Shown: piece after piece, positions 53,303 through 64,000 of the stretch
How the letters are laid out: every line of letters starts with the position of its first letter
How positions within the stretch are numbered: the first letter of the stretch is position 1
Program-made: the position numbers and the translations under genes
Notes under the pieces: generated by a model
Database searches by the model: none
The model's input: only the letters and a program-made list of their open reading frames with translations
Told to the model about the DNA's origin: nothing
Assembly (NCBI RefSeq): GCF_000247815.1
Contig: NC_021675.1
Coordinates: 66,545,040 to 66,609,039 of the forward strand
Direction: 5' to 3'
Length of the DNA: 64,000 bases
Source: Ficedula albicollis
Lineage: Eukaryota; Chordata; Aves; Passeriformes; Muscicapidae

Positions 53303-56300
53303 CTGCAGAGAGAAGAGGGTTTGGGTTACTCAGATGGGAGAGGAGCAAGAAGGAAATCAAGGCTCCTTTAGCCTTGGGCTGCAGCCAGGGGCCTCCCAGA
53401 GGAGGCTGCAAAGTGTTCCTAAATCCCCTTTGTGCAAGTGAAAGATCTGCCACCATTTGTTTGTGCAAGTGAAAATCTGCCACCATTTCTTGTAGTGACA
53501 AACAGCCCTTTGTGCAAGTGAAAGATCTGCCACCATTTCTTGTAGTGACAAACAGCAGAAGGTTGTATCTGATACACTGATGGCTAAATCTAACACTAAT
53601 TAAAAAATAAAGTGGGCTTTAAAAATTTACCTCTGACTCCTGTCATCTCATTAAGCTTTTCTCTACATTCAGAAAAGAATGAAGATAGAAGAGCTCAGAG
53701 TTTGTGGGGTTTTTTGAGTTAGACAGGGTGTTATAATTTCAGAGAGGCTTTTTCCTGTTGGAACGTGTTTCCTGCAGAGAAGTTTGAAAGGATTGGCTTT
53801 CCAGACAGCCAACATGCACCCAGAATGATAGAAATGACTGGTCTCCATCATTTGGGAGTTTTATGCTGATCTAATGAGTTGGGGATTCGGCACCCTCTTT
53901 CAAGGAAGATTAATTTGTGGTGGAAATCCTGCTGCCAGCAAGGATCACAGGCCAGATCCTGGGGTGCTCCTTAAGGGAGTAAATTGCACTGTCAGCTTCC
54001 AAAGAGCTTCCTTTCACTAAGCAGGAGCTGCTCAGAGCAGCACTAATTTCCTCTCTAAATCAAAACTGAAATATGGTACAATAGCTAAAAGCAGAGCTCT
54101 GCTGAGTTTAGAGCTGCTGAAGGAGAGGCATCCTTGAGGAGGTGATTGCCTGAGACCTCTGTATTACACCCACTGCATCAGGGCAGAGTGGGAGAGCTCT
54201 GCAAGGTGTTTTTATCCTCACAGAGACAGAACATCTTTGCACAGAGCTGGCAACAGGGGTTGAGATAAGTGAAAAATGCAGACATTCTCCTAAGCAAGGC
54301 TGCACGAAGAGCTCTTCCTTATCATTTCTCCCCTGGAAAGGCAGATGAGGATCAGGAAAGTGCTGGGTGTAATAAATATCCCCTGTGAAAATGACAGTCT
54401 GTTCCATTTTACAGACAGTTTAAAAAAATGCAACCTGCCTTTTAAAGAAAAATAAATTTGTAGGGATCCATTTCCTACTACTGTTAGGGAGGGACTGTAT
54501 TAATTTGGAGAACTAAGTGGCAATTACCTCTTGTACTAAAAAGCCCATGGATGTATAACAAGGAACAGGAATTTATCTGATTTTAAAGATGCTTTGATTG
54601 GCAATGAATGAGGCTCCTGAGGTGCAAACATGCTGTTTCAAAGTTTCTTGGCAACCCAGCTGTTCCAAGCACTAGCCCAGCCCTGGTTGCCCTTGAGCAG
54701 TAGTGGGGACTTCTTGATGTCTCTCTTGCCACAAGCCCCAGGGTGCACAAGGCTTGCAAAAGTGCAGAAGTGGTTTCCTGCAGAGCAGGAGGGGTGAGCA
54801 AACCAGCTGCAGGGAGGTTGATTTGCAGAAGTAAAACATGGGTGGGCAAAAAGCATTTTCTCTTCCAAACCAGGAAATTGCAATTCTCAGTCTGGTTGTG
54901 CTTTCCTGGTGACTCAGGGTGAGGGGTGGCAGGAGGGAAAGCATAAAGGAAAGGTTCCTGTGTGCCCTGGAAGCTGTTTTACCCCTCAGTCTATTCCCAT
55001 CTGCACTGATGTTTCTCAGGAGAGTCATGTGAGGCTGCAGCAGCCTCACTGCCAATGTTCCTCAGGGCCTTTGGGAGAAACAGACAGGAAGCCTGGTGCT
55101 GCTTATCCAAAATGGTGCAGAGGGGGATTTGGGATGCAGGAATTTACATGTAATCCATGGGGACATCTGAATATGCAGTAATGAAATCTAATTAATGGTT
55201 TGGGGAGGGGAGGAGATGAAATGTGGTCGTCCCAAGCTCAGGTGGGGAATGGTGCACTGGAAGCACAGAAATGTGGTTAGTTATGAGCACTGGGTGATGC
55301 ACAAAGTTTTTGGGTTGCCACAAACACCTCCTGTCTTTCTGTTTTGTATCTGCTGCAGGGTCAGAGCTCAATGACTTAATAGTTGGAAAACCAAACAAAA
55401 AGCCCAAATAGACAAAATGCCCCAAACAAAACCAAAAATAGAGGACAGGAGAACCTGTTCTGTTTTAGCCCTTAAGTCATTGCTCAGGCTCCTCCCAACC
55501 ATATTCTATCAGATGAAGAATTTTTAGTTGTTTTTTGGCACCTGCGTTCTTTATCTCTTGAGTGTGAGATGTTGCCAAGTTGAAGAGAAAAAATGCCAAT
55601 GCCTGTCACTCACCTCTTACACCTGCATCTTCGTCTTCTGGTTTCTAAGAAAAGAGAGAAAATGTTTTAGTTCAAAGGTACCAAGTGACACTTCAGGAAA
55701 GAAACACTCCAGTGAGGTAGGGCTGGTGTTCCCCTGCAGCTGCTATCTTTAAACCAAGCCTATTTTTGAGGAAATCCGTGCCAGGGAGAGGTGCTGCATC
55801 TCATGTTACCCCTGTAATCCACTTAAATATTATTATGAATTAATCTTTAAAGTGAGTATCATCAGCAGGGTCAGCCTGGGAACACTGAGGGTGAATTATT
55901 TCTGTTTGCTGTCTCCAGTGACTTTGGCATGTTGCTGAAAATCCCTCAGCAGCAATTATTTCTGCAGCAGGTGAGTGGCAGTGATGCCACGTCTCATGCA
56001 CCCAAGGTAACAATGCTCTTCTCCATTTTAGCTGCTACTTTGGGGTAGATTCAGCAAAATAACCCAGCTGTTAATTTTAGACTAAGGTAAAAATCCATCC
56101 TGAAGGGCTTGGAAATTGCTGCAGAAATCACCTGCAGCTGAGGGCTTTTCAGTGATCATAATGTAATGAAGTTTCTCATCTGGTTCAAGCTCAAGGTGTT
56201 ACTGGGACTCAGCATTTGCTGGAGCATATTTACTCTGTTAGGTCAGAATGTTTCAGGCTCTGGGACTTTTGACCTCTGATACACACATTTATGAACCAAG

Positions 56301-58717
56301 ACAGTTGACAGAGTACTGTCTCTTTCTAATCTATTTTTCTTCTTTGAAAGTATTTTCCAACATAAATAATTTTCTGACTCTGTGATTCTAAGTTGATAAT
56401 TCTTCCTCATCCTAATCCTACGGGGGATGATTAAAGTACAGACACTGATTTTAACAGTGTCCATGTCTTGCAGTGGCTGTGTTCTGATTATCCCATGCCT
56501 CCCAAAGCATCTCCCCGAGGGCAGGGCTGTGGTCTCAGGGCAGAGGTGCAGCTGGAGGGGTTTGTGGTGAGCCTTACGTCGGCACAGCACGAGGGTGATC
56601 ACCAGGGCGACGAGGAGCAGGGCACAGGCACCTGCCAAGGGGACCCAGATGAAGATGTGACAGAAGAAATTCAGATCTTCCTGCGTTCTTCTCTCTGCAG
56701 CAATAGAGAAGATGGAGTGTCCACCAGGTGCTCCCAGCTGGTGTTACAGACAGTTCTGGTGTAACCATTTTCCTGGGGACTCGAGGGAGGATATGTGGGC
56801 AGAAGTTTTCTAAAAGCAGCCCCAGCCCCCAAGGCTCGACCCTCCCTCCCCCTGTTCCTGGTGTGCCCAAGCATGCTCATGATTTTTATGTCATATTTAG
56901 CCTTTCTTAGGTTGAATGAAAAATTGGGATTTAATCCTTGCATCTGTGATAAAGAAGCTCTGTGTATCTTCTCTCTCCCTCCCGATCCCAAAATCTCTGC
57001 AGGATCCCCCTTGGTATCAGTGGACCAGAGTCCAGCCCTTCCCCTCTCCCTCCCTCCATTCAGGTTACCTGGCTCTGGAGTCTTGAGGTTGGGCTCCTCA
57101 GTTGTGGCGCCCTTGGTAGTGGGCTGACACGTGGTGGGTGCCACTGTGGTGGCTGTAAGTGAAATGGATGAATTCAGCACGTAGGGAAATGCAATAAAAC
57201 AGATCTCTCCTGCCATTCTTCTCTCTTAGCCCTGCCAGGGCACATGTGCTTCTGAGCTCAGCTCCAGGAGAGCTTCATTGGAGGGAGACTCCCCCAAGGA
57301 GGCTTCCCAAGAGCCAAGAGGGAGCTGCAGCCTCCTTGTTTCTCACTGTGACACCATCCCCACAAAGCCTGAGCCCCCTGAGCTTGGTAGTACTTTTGGG
57401 AGCTCTGTGCACTGAGGCAGGGGGTGATGGTGGACTTTGCTTTAATCTTCTCCCTTCAGAGCCATGGGTGGGGAAGTGGGGATGGGAAGGTGATGCTGGG
57501 TCTGCCCAGTCGTGTTTGCCTTTGGGCAGGAGCGGTTCCAGGAGCAGAGGTGGGAAGCAGGGAGCCTCTGGCAGGAGGAGCAGTGGGTTGGTCACAGGAT
57601 GCCTTGGGCAAGCAGGCAGGGAATTGGGGTTTGTGGGAGGGATGGCTAAAAAGGGATGGTTACAAAGGGCACGGGCAGGAGGTGCTGGGCATGTTGGCAG
57701 GGCTGAGGGAGGCTGGGTGAAGGTGTTGCTGACCTGGCAAGAAGGCAGGCTGGCCAGGGCTGAAGTACAGCATTTGGTTGAAGTTCATCACACAGAAATA
57801 GCTCCCCTCGTCCTGTGGTGTGAAAGATTGCACTACCAAATAATAGATTGTGTTGTGTTTGCTCGCCTGAAAGCGTCTGGATGTTTCCTGATTCCCAAAT
57901 GTGGTCTTGGAGGTGGAGCTGATGAAGACAATGAAGTGAAGGGTTCCCCTCTTGTCCCGGCGGATCCAGGATGCGCCACTGTGCTTGTCAGTGCGACACT
58001 CCAGCTCCAGCCTGTGTCCCACCTGGAGCTGGCTGATGTCCCTGGGAGACGTGACCTTTATCTGAAGGGACTGGCCATAAATCCCAGGGCAGCCTGCAGG
58101 AGAGGAATCCTTGCTGGAACCACTTGGGAAGAGTCAAAGGGCTCTCTGAGGAAAGCTCCCTCCCTGTCCATGGGCTGGAAGTGCAAATGGAAAGGGAGGG
58201 CCAAATGGAAAGGGAGGGCCTCGCTGTCTGGATGATGTGAAGGTTTCCGTGGAGTCCTTGCTGGGATGGTGCATGGAGGGTGCTCAGCAATCAGCCACAT
58301 GGGCTTTAAAGATTAGTGCTGCCCTTCCAGTGCCTTCTCAGGGACATTCCACCTTCCCAGCTTCTCTGAAGTGACTCCCTTTGCACGTCCTGCAAAGCCC
58401 TTTTTTTTCCACCCTTCTCCCTCTCCTCCAGAACCATTCATCCAACCAATCTCCCTTCCCAGTGCAGGTGCTGCAGCCACCCCTCTGGCTGCCCTTTGCT
58501 GGCTGAGGTGATGCTACCTTTCCTTCCAAACTTACTGAGCACACCTCTAAGTCAGCCTTTTTGCTTTGCTTTTTACTCCCTCAGTTATTTAACCCGATGT
58601 GTTGGATTCAGTGGAAGGGTTTTGCTTGCCCCTCCCAGTGAAGGGCTGCACAACCCTATGTCTGTACTCACAGAATCCCAGGGTGAGCAGCAGGAGCAGG
58701 GCAGGAGACGTGTCCAT
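53257..58717 (-). CDS. CD8A: CD8A, T-cell co-receptor alpha chain (complete, 6 coding exons)
   Basis: Minus-strand coding exons: 58717-58672, 58093-57734, 57152-57069, 56694-56578, 55644-55614 and 53302-53257. They sum to 684 nt (227 aa plus stop); all introns are gt-ag and phases agree. CD8 alpha binds MHC class I on T and NK cells and recruits Lck. Visible parts: signal peptide about 1-15; IgV domain 17-135 with Cys in LELECR, Trp in SWIRRDK and Cys in GSYFCVMN; Thr/Pro-rich hinge 136-164 (TTVAPTTCQPTTKG); stalk Cys175; membrane span about 177-201 (IFIWVPLAGACALLL); basic tail with CRC (209-211) followed by KRPANGKP. The tail closely resembles the chicken protein as I remember it. The start is the Met opening the hydrophobic signal. 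The gene is convergent with RMND5A, matching amniote synteny. The 5' flank and exon 1 are duplicated at 49.6-51.5 kb. Confidence 0.95.
53303..55613 (-). other. CD8A: CD8A intron 5
   Basis: A 2.3-kb intron between the micro-exon and the last exon. It holds a short multi-copy direct repeat near 53,430 and no recognisable transposon or ORF with coding character. Confidence 0.8.
53428..53556 (+). repeat. Three-copy short direct repeat (~45 bp)
   Basis: The motif tttgtgcaagtgaaagatct ... gccaccatttcttgtagtgacaaacag occurs as two near-full copies and one shortened copy. It lies just inside CD8A intron 5, near the last-exon acceptor. Confidence 0.9.
55614..55644 (-). CDS. CD8A: CD8A coding exon 5 (31-nt micro-exon, Lck-binding tail)
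   Basis: 31 nt after a pyrimidine-rich acceptor (cttttcttag|aaacca), donor aagag|gtgagt. It encodes TRRRRCRCK with split codons at both ends. The CxC pair is the zinc-clasp motif for Lck. Confidence 0.93.
56578..56694 (-). CDS. CD8A: CD8A coding exon 4 (stalk and transmembrane)
   Basis: 117 nt, acceptor ctgcag|agagaa, donor cgac|gtaagg. It encodes RRTQEDLNFFCHIFIWVPLA and the rest of the membrane span. A second upstream AG (acgcag) would break the frame, so the acceptor is unambiguous. Confidence 0.95.
57069..57152 (-). CDS. CD8A: CD8A coding exon 3 (hinge)
   Basis: 84 nt, acceptor cttacag|ccacca, donor gccag|gtaacc. It encodes a Thr/Pro-rich stalk of 28 residues with one Cys (TTCQPTTKGATTEEPNLKTP), a likely O-glycosylated spacer. 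It is absent from the duplicate. Confidence 0.93.
57734..58093 (-). CDS. CD8A: CD8A coding exon 2 (IgV domain)
   Basis: 360 nt, phase 1-1, acceptor cctgcag|gctgcc, donor gccag|gtcagc. It includes the conserved LHFIVFISSTSKTTF strand region and the NQMLYFSPGQPAFLP terminus typical of CD8 alpha. It is unique in the window; the duplicate copy lacks it. Confidence 0.95.
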
Positions 58718-60406
58718 CTTCTCCTGGGGTGCCTGTGCCTGCAGCACAGCTGAGATGATCTTGTCCCTTCTCTTGGGAGGCTGTGTCGCTCTTTGGGGAG
58801 GATGTGATGTCATCAGGACCCAGCATCAGGATGCATTCAGTTCAAGTCCGGAATCTGGGTCCTGTTAACCTCGTAATTTCTTAGAAGCGCCTCAAGGATT
58901 TTTCCTGGATGTCTTTCCTGGACATCCAGAGTGATGCTGCTCATGGCTGAGGCAGGATCAACCACCACAGGCTGCTGTTCCCTCCCCACAGCTTCTGTGC
59001 AGAAGATGCAGACCAGCCCCATCCTTTGGTGCAGGCCCTGGAATGTTTTTCTTGGCAGGGATTCTGCCTCCTTCTCTTGAGCATGTTCATGGAGTCCCAT
59101 GTGCATGGCAGAGCCCAGAGTGACACAGGGGTTCATGGTGTAGATCCACGTGTATTGTTTATCAACAAGCACAGGTTTCTGGCACACAGATGGGTTCTTC
59201 CCTGTTGTTCTCATTGCACTGCTGCTCTGTTCGGTTCTTCATTGCTATTGTTCTGCAAAAGCCTTTTCGTGCCGGGTAGTTGGTCTAGGAACTGGAACCT
59301 GTTGAGAACTGCCCCTTGCACAAGTGGGTGTTTTGCCCTTTCTTTGTTTTAGATCTTGTGGTTCACTTCTTTAACTACAGTGGTTTCTGCTCTTCACAAA
59401 ACCCTTTTATGCTTCACCAGAGAGGGACCTTGCTGCTGCCTCCAGGTGACCACTAGCACATGGGGATGGGTGATGCTTCCTGGACCTTTGCACGCAAGAA
59501 GCATTTCACCAGAATGCAAGGGACTGGGCTGGAGTTTGATTGATGTCTTTCTTCTTGACTTTGCTGTTGATTGCTTTTCTGTAGGAGGGTTTTTTGTTGT
59601 TATACCTTTGCAAAGAAGCTCCTTTTCTTCCTTGGTCTGCCAGAAACCAGGTGCTGCCTGAGTTTGATTCCATTGCTATGAGGGCTGCTACTCAGAGCCT
59701 GAGATGACCCAGCCATCTTCTCCTGGATGTCCTTGGGGACAGTGCAGGACAGCTGAGATGATCTTTGTCACTTGGCTTGGGAGGCTTTGCCACTCTTTGG
59801 GGGGTCAAGAACGTCTTGGGTAAAATGTGCTTGCCAAATGCTGTGGCAAAACATTGAGGAAAAAAAGAATTTCGGAACAAATTAGTTTCTAGTCCAGTAT
59901 TTATGATCTGCTTATTCTTTGTTTTATCTATTTGTGGTTCTTTTGTCTCACCAGATTCCCTCTGCCCTGCCCCAAACCTTGTTGTGTGATCCAGTGGAGA
60001 GCTCCTTGCTGCTGCCTCTGTGACCACTGGCACAGGGGGATGAGTGATATTTCCTGGAACTTTGCCCATACCAGTTTTCCTGTTGATTATCTTTCTGTGT
60101 AAGGTTTTTAATTTCGTTTATTTTTTTTTAACTAATCCTTTGCCAAGAAGCCTCTTGATCCCTGGGTCTGTCAGAATACAGGTGCTGCTGTTTGTGCTGC
60201 TACTGACACCTGAGTTATGGAAAATTATTTAGGAACTGTGTTTATATCACTGGGCATCAAAGAGTGCTGGTGAGTGGGGAAAGCTGCTGCTGGGCTGCTG
60301 AGGTGTGTGAGGGTCACTGGTGCTGTGTGAGCTGTGCCCTGCAGTTTGGGTTGGAGGATCAGTGTGAAGATGTGTTGAGGGAGGCAGGAGCCATCCCAGA
60401 GCCTCC
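58597..60406. repeat. 1810-bp segmental duplication, right copy (CD8A promoter and exon 1)
   Basis: The partner of 49,648-51,457, carrying CD8A exon 1 and about 1.69 kb of 5' flank. The CD8A promoter must lie here. No TATA element can be assigned with confidence. Confidence 0.95.
58672..58717 (-). CDS. CD8A: CD8A coding exon 1 (signal peptide)
   Basis: 46 nt encoding MDTSPALLLLLTLGF plus one base; donor gattct|gtgagt. The ATG context is gagaagATGG. The neighbouring 1.8 kb including this exon exists twice in the window. Confidence 0.93.
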
Positions 60407-63198
60407 AAGTGATGCTTCCTGGAGCTTTAAACACACACTAACAAGAGTTTCACCAGTCCATGAGGGGCTGAGATGGTGTCTGATTTATTTCTTTCTTCCT
60501 GGCTTTCCTGTTGTTTTTTGTTGTTGTTTTTTTTTTTTTCCCATTACCCCTCTGCAAAGAAAGCCCCTTTTTCCTGGATCTGTCAGAAAGTAAGTGCTGC
60601 TGGGTTTGATGCTGTTTCTGTTGGGGCTCAGAGCTGAATCACTGAAAATGGTTTAGGAACTGGGTTTATTTCTCTGGGCTTCAACGCATGTTGGTGAAGG
60701 AAGAAAACTCATGTTAGGTGTGCTGAGATACGTGAAATTCATGCTTTTGTTAGGCTGGCAGACTGGTGATGTCTACATTAAATAAAGCAAATAAATGTGA
60801 AATGGAAATGAATGTGCTGGCCAATGAGGATGGGACAAAAAATTCATCAATTGTAGGTTCTCATTCTGTAGAGTGAGCATGCTGTGCATGTCCTCAGAGA
60901 TGTGGTGGTGGATGTGCTGGGAGAACCTGTACTATTATGGGATCACCCAGGAAGGACTACTGCCTTTCTTAATAGGGATATCTAATTTCTTTCTTGTCTC
61001 TGACAAATAGCAAATTTTATATAAATCAGTCCAGGGTACCAAACTGGCGCCCAGATATTCCTCTTCTCTGTGTAGAGGTGTCCTTGGTCTTGGCCCTCTT
61101 TGCTCACAGATTGAGCTGATTTCCAGGTAATGCCACCTTTTCCTCTGCTAATGAATATTTCCTCCAAAGGCAAGGCAAAAGCTTATTGTCAGCTGGGAGA
61201 TGTAGCTGCAGGAGGGCTGTCACACATCACTTTTTTACTGACTTCTGTGATAAGGAGTTGTGTGGTACAAAGCTGTTTCTGTTTTGCATAGCAACAAAGA
61301 AGAAAAAATAAAGTTGCGGTGGCAATTATTTGATTAGGAAATTCTCCAAAACACAAGCAGAACCTCCAGGAAAAAAACTCTGATTTTAAAATCAACACTA
61401 GTATAAATAATTTTAAGTTTAATACTGGTTGCAATAAGTTTAATATTGGTGACCAACTCTAAAACTGGGGGGGAGAAGTTGGGTAATCAGATTAAGTAAG
61501 GAATCTCCTTGATTTTCTTATATTCTGGTTTGCCTCTTTGTCCTCTATACAGTATTTTAGAATAGGATGGTTTTTTTTACTGAAGACCTAAGCCAAATCA
61601 ATATCATTAATAACATGTTTTATTAGTAATTTATTTAGTAATTTCTGTTGTAGTGTCACTGATATGATACGACTAAAGAAGAAAAAATATTCAGACAACC
61701 AGTTACTTCTGCAGAGCATAATGTAAGAGAGGTGAGGAGACCAGACAGGTTGATTAGAAAGTAGAAGTAATTTCTTTTTTCTCCAAAACCTACATATAAG
61801 TTTTATTTTATTTACAGATAAGGTTACAGGACTCTGATTGCTGTTGAACTCCAGCCTAAGTTGCTTATGACTGAGGTTTATCTTTATATACTAGGGCCAG
61901 GCTAGTTCTGTATTTAATTAAAGTCAAATGATTAGTAGAAGACAGGAGCAAGGAGACAAGAGACAAAATCATGCAGGGATGAGACAGAGTAACAAGGATT
62001 CACCTATTTTTGACCAGGGCTTAGCAGGAAGTGAATTTAGGATTCATTTGCTCTGCTTTCTCATGTCCATTTGACAAAGAAGGAATGGGAAACGAGAGGA
62101 AGCTGAGGCAGCAGAGCTGAGTTTTGGATATGTTTGATTTCTCAGCCATTTTGTGGAAAGCTCTCAGGGACTTTTTCATGAGGTAAGAGCTCAGTTTCTC
62201 AGTGTTGGTCATAGCAGACATTGCCTGGATGTCCCACAGAGGCTCTGGGGACATGGGAGTCACACTGCCATGGTCACTGAACGCAAAAGGAGCCCCAAAA
62301 CGACTGTGCTCTCCCAGATCCATTGTTCTGCTGCCCATGGTGTCCCCTAGTGCTCCACAAGGACATCCCATTGCCAAGCAGTGCTGCCACATTCCTGAGG
62401 ATGAGCAGGTGCTGTTGGACCCCTGTGAGGGTCAGTGATGGTAACTGAGGGGTGACACTGCACTCTTTGCCACAGCACTGCTGACTCTTCCTGTTCTTAA
62501 CCCTTGAAGGATTGCATTAAAACTTTCCATTCCACTTCCATAACGAGGAATGGAAAGTGTCAATGAAGATTTCAAAATTTAGTCACAAATTACCAGCATT
62601 GTTTTTTGAACAGAGGGAAAAACACCAGGTTGAGCTCCTAGCACTCAGCTTTTCCGGTGTGAAGTGAAGCTGTGGTTTATGAGCCCTTTGCTTCCCCCCT
62701 TTTCTTTGCAAAGCTGCAGAACTTAAAGGGGTTTGCAGAATGGCAAGTGCAAGAGTCACCCACGAGGTGCTCACACTGTTTTTCCACTGGAGCCACGTGT
62801 TTCCAGCTCAGTGGTCAACACTGCCCACTCTTCTGGGTACTCTGTGTGCACGTCACATACCTCAAAATCCAGAATGCAGACCACAAACACTCCTGTGCTC
62901 TCACCTCTCCTCAGTGCAGCCCTTAACTGACCACGGGGTTGAAAATCTCCATAATCTCCAGGCTACTTGGCACCTCAGCTGAAAGTTTGATAGGAGACCT
63001 GGATGTGTGAAGAGTTTTCCTTGAGGGAAATTTCCTCTCTTGGTGCTCCAGAGATCCTTCATGCGGGCATTCAGTAAATCAGCAATTTGTGATGATATCT
63101 TTTGGGGACTGGTGACAAGGTACTCGGCCAGTGCCCCAGCTGCATTTAGGCTGGCTTTCTGCCTCTCTAATCTAAATACCACAGATCCAGACTAGAAT

Positions 63199-63229
<31 letters not shown>

Positions 63230-64000
63230 TAATGTTTTTCTATCTCTCTATAGACTTAAGAAAAGGCAAATTTTCTGCTTGGCTCCAACATATATTTTTT
63301 TGGTCTGAACTGTTCTAGGAGGTGAACTGGTCTCATTTCCAATTCTCACAATCAGATTTCTGTTGGGTTTAAGGCACTGTTTGATTGTTGTCCCCTGAGT
63401 CCAGCTCCCTTCCAGGGTCTCAGCCTTGGTGCAATCCCCACAGCTGATGTCTTCTGTCACCACCAATCCAGACCTTGCCATGTCTGGGTTCCTTCTTTGC
63501 TGTACACTGACCTTCTTCCCCAAAGAAAGGAAATCCTGGTGGAGATTCCTCAGGGTCCATCTGTGTGGTGCAGGAGGACTTCCCTGGACCAGGGTATTGC
63601 TGTGCATCTTTACTCATCAAATCTTTGTGAGGCAACCAATTTCCACAGCTAATGGAATGGAGGAAGGGTTCCCATTTCTGCTCTCCACCTCTCCTGCTGG
63701 CAGAGCTGGCAGAATGGAAACCCATGGCTTGCTGGAGACAACTTTCTTCATCCATTTTGTGGTCCTACTAATAGTGTTTGCTGGCTTATACAGCTTATTT
63801 CTTCTCAGTTTTGCATTTATTTGAAAAAAAACCCAACTCCCTTTGTTGAATTAAACCTGTCAGATGCAACCCTAAGCCACAATATCCTGATCTAAAGGGA
63901 CAGGGTGGGAGGGATGGTGGCATCAAAAAGCAGCAGCAGGTTTAATGCTCTCCTGCCATCAAAAAACCAAACTATATTTGGTGTTGAGTTTCACTTTTAA
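60407..64000. other. Upstream flank of CD8A, no gene recognised
   Basis: 60,407-60,720 carries a third diverged version of the CD8A-flank module (gtgatgcttcctggagcttt, then cctctgcaaagaaagcc, then ctgtcagaaagtaagtgctgc). The rest is AT-rich with an A/C-rich patch near 63,200, a 12-bp inverted repeat at 62,522-62,559 and a cluster of minus-strand open frames at 62,901-63,755 that I could not identify. CD8B would be expected further right from synteny, but no CD8B exon was seen. Confidence 0.5.

Noticed and set aside
56671..56694. Alternative CD8A exon 4 acceptor at the acgcag site, 14 nt inside the exon
   Set aside because: It shifts the frame so that the membrane span is not read; the ctgcag acceptor keeps phase and gives the expected stalk.
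57246..58235. 329-codon plus-strand frame over the CD8A IgV exon
   Set aside because: It is antisense to the well-supported IgV exon. No homology on the plus strand.
60407..64000. CD8B exons
   Set aside because: Expected nearby from synteny, but no IgV, transmembrane or signal exon resembling CD8B was found in either strand's open frames.

Overview
The window is vertebrate nuclear DNA and almost certainly avian. It has large introns, CpG-rich promoters, several CR1 LINE 3' ends (the typical bird retroposon), and a bird-like CD8A whose tail resembles the chicken protein. Gene order RNF103 - RMND5A - CD8A matches the conserved amniote block, which in human is also RNF103-RMND5A-CD8A-CD8B. I cannot name the species.

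Layout. 1-9582 (minus strand) holds the 5' end of RNF103, an ER-membrane RING E3 ligase: coding exon 1 (9357-9582) and exon 2 (7086-7225). The remaining exons are not seen and should lie left of the window. Immediately upstream of its ATG, 9670-11134 is an uninterrupted run of 1465 G. 11135-17014 is intergenic sequence and promoter, with CR1 fragments and a CpG-rich zone. 17015-42082 (plus strand) is complete RMND5A, the GID/CTLH E3-ligase subunit, in nine coding exons (391 aa, the length of the human protein). All of its splice junctions are canonical and in phase. A 756-bp direct duplication in intron 4 carries an extra partial copy of exon 5. Its AT-rich 3' UTR follows. 53257-58717 (minus strand) is complete CD8A in six coding exons (227 aa): signal peptide, IgV, hinge, transmembrane segment, a 31-nt micro-exon with the CxC Lck-binding motif, and a short tail.

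Between RMND5A and CD8A, at 48913-51457, lies a second, incomplete CD8A copy. It has the signal-peptide exon and promoter (1.81 kb, apparently identical to the functional copy) and a diverged but open transmembrane exon with intact splice sites. It lacks the hinge and IgV exons. The unequal divergence of its two halves implies either an old duplication followed by recent conversion or re-duplication, or an assembly artefact. The last 3.6 kb (60407-64000) contains no gene I can support. CD8B would be expected further right.

A second theme is the large number of short, near-exact direct duplications (35-760 bp) spread through introns and intergenic DNA, together with two pure-G runs in CpG-rich promoters. 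These may be biological or assembly-related. No CRISPR, operon, tRNA or rRNA was seen. The host genes are well known. The genuinely unusual material is the CD8A duplication, the partial exon duplication in RMND5A, and the poly-G tracts.
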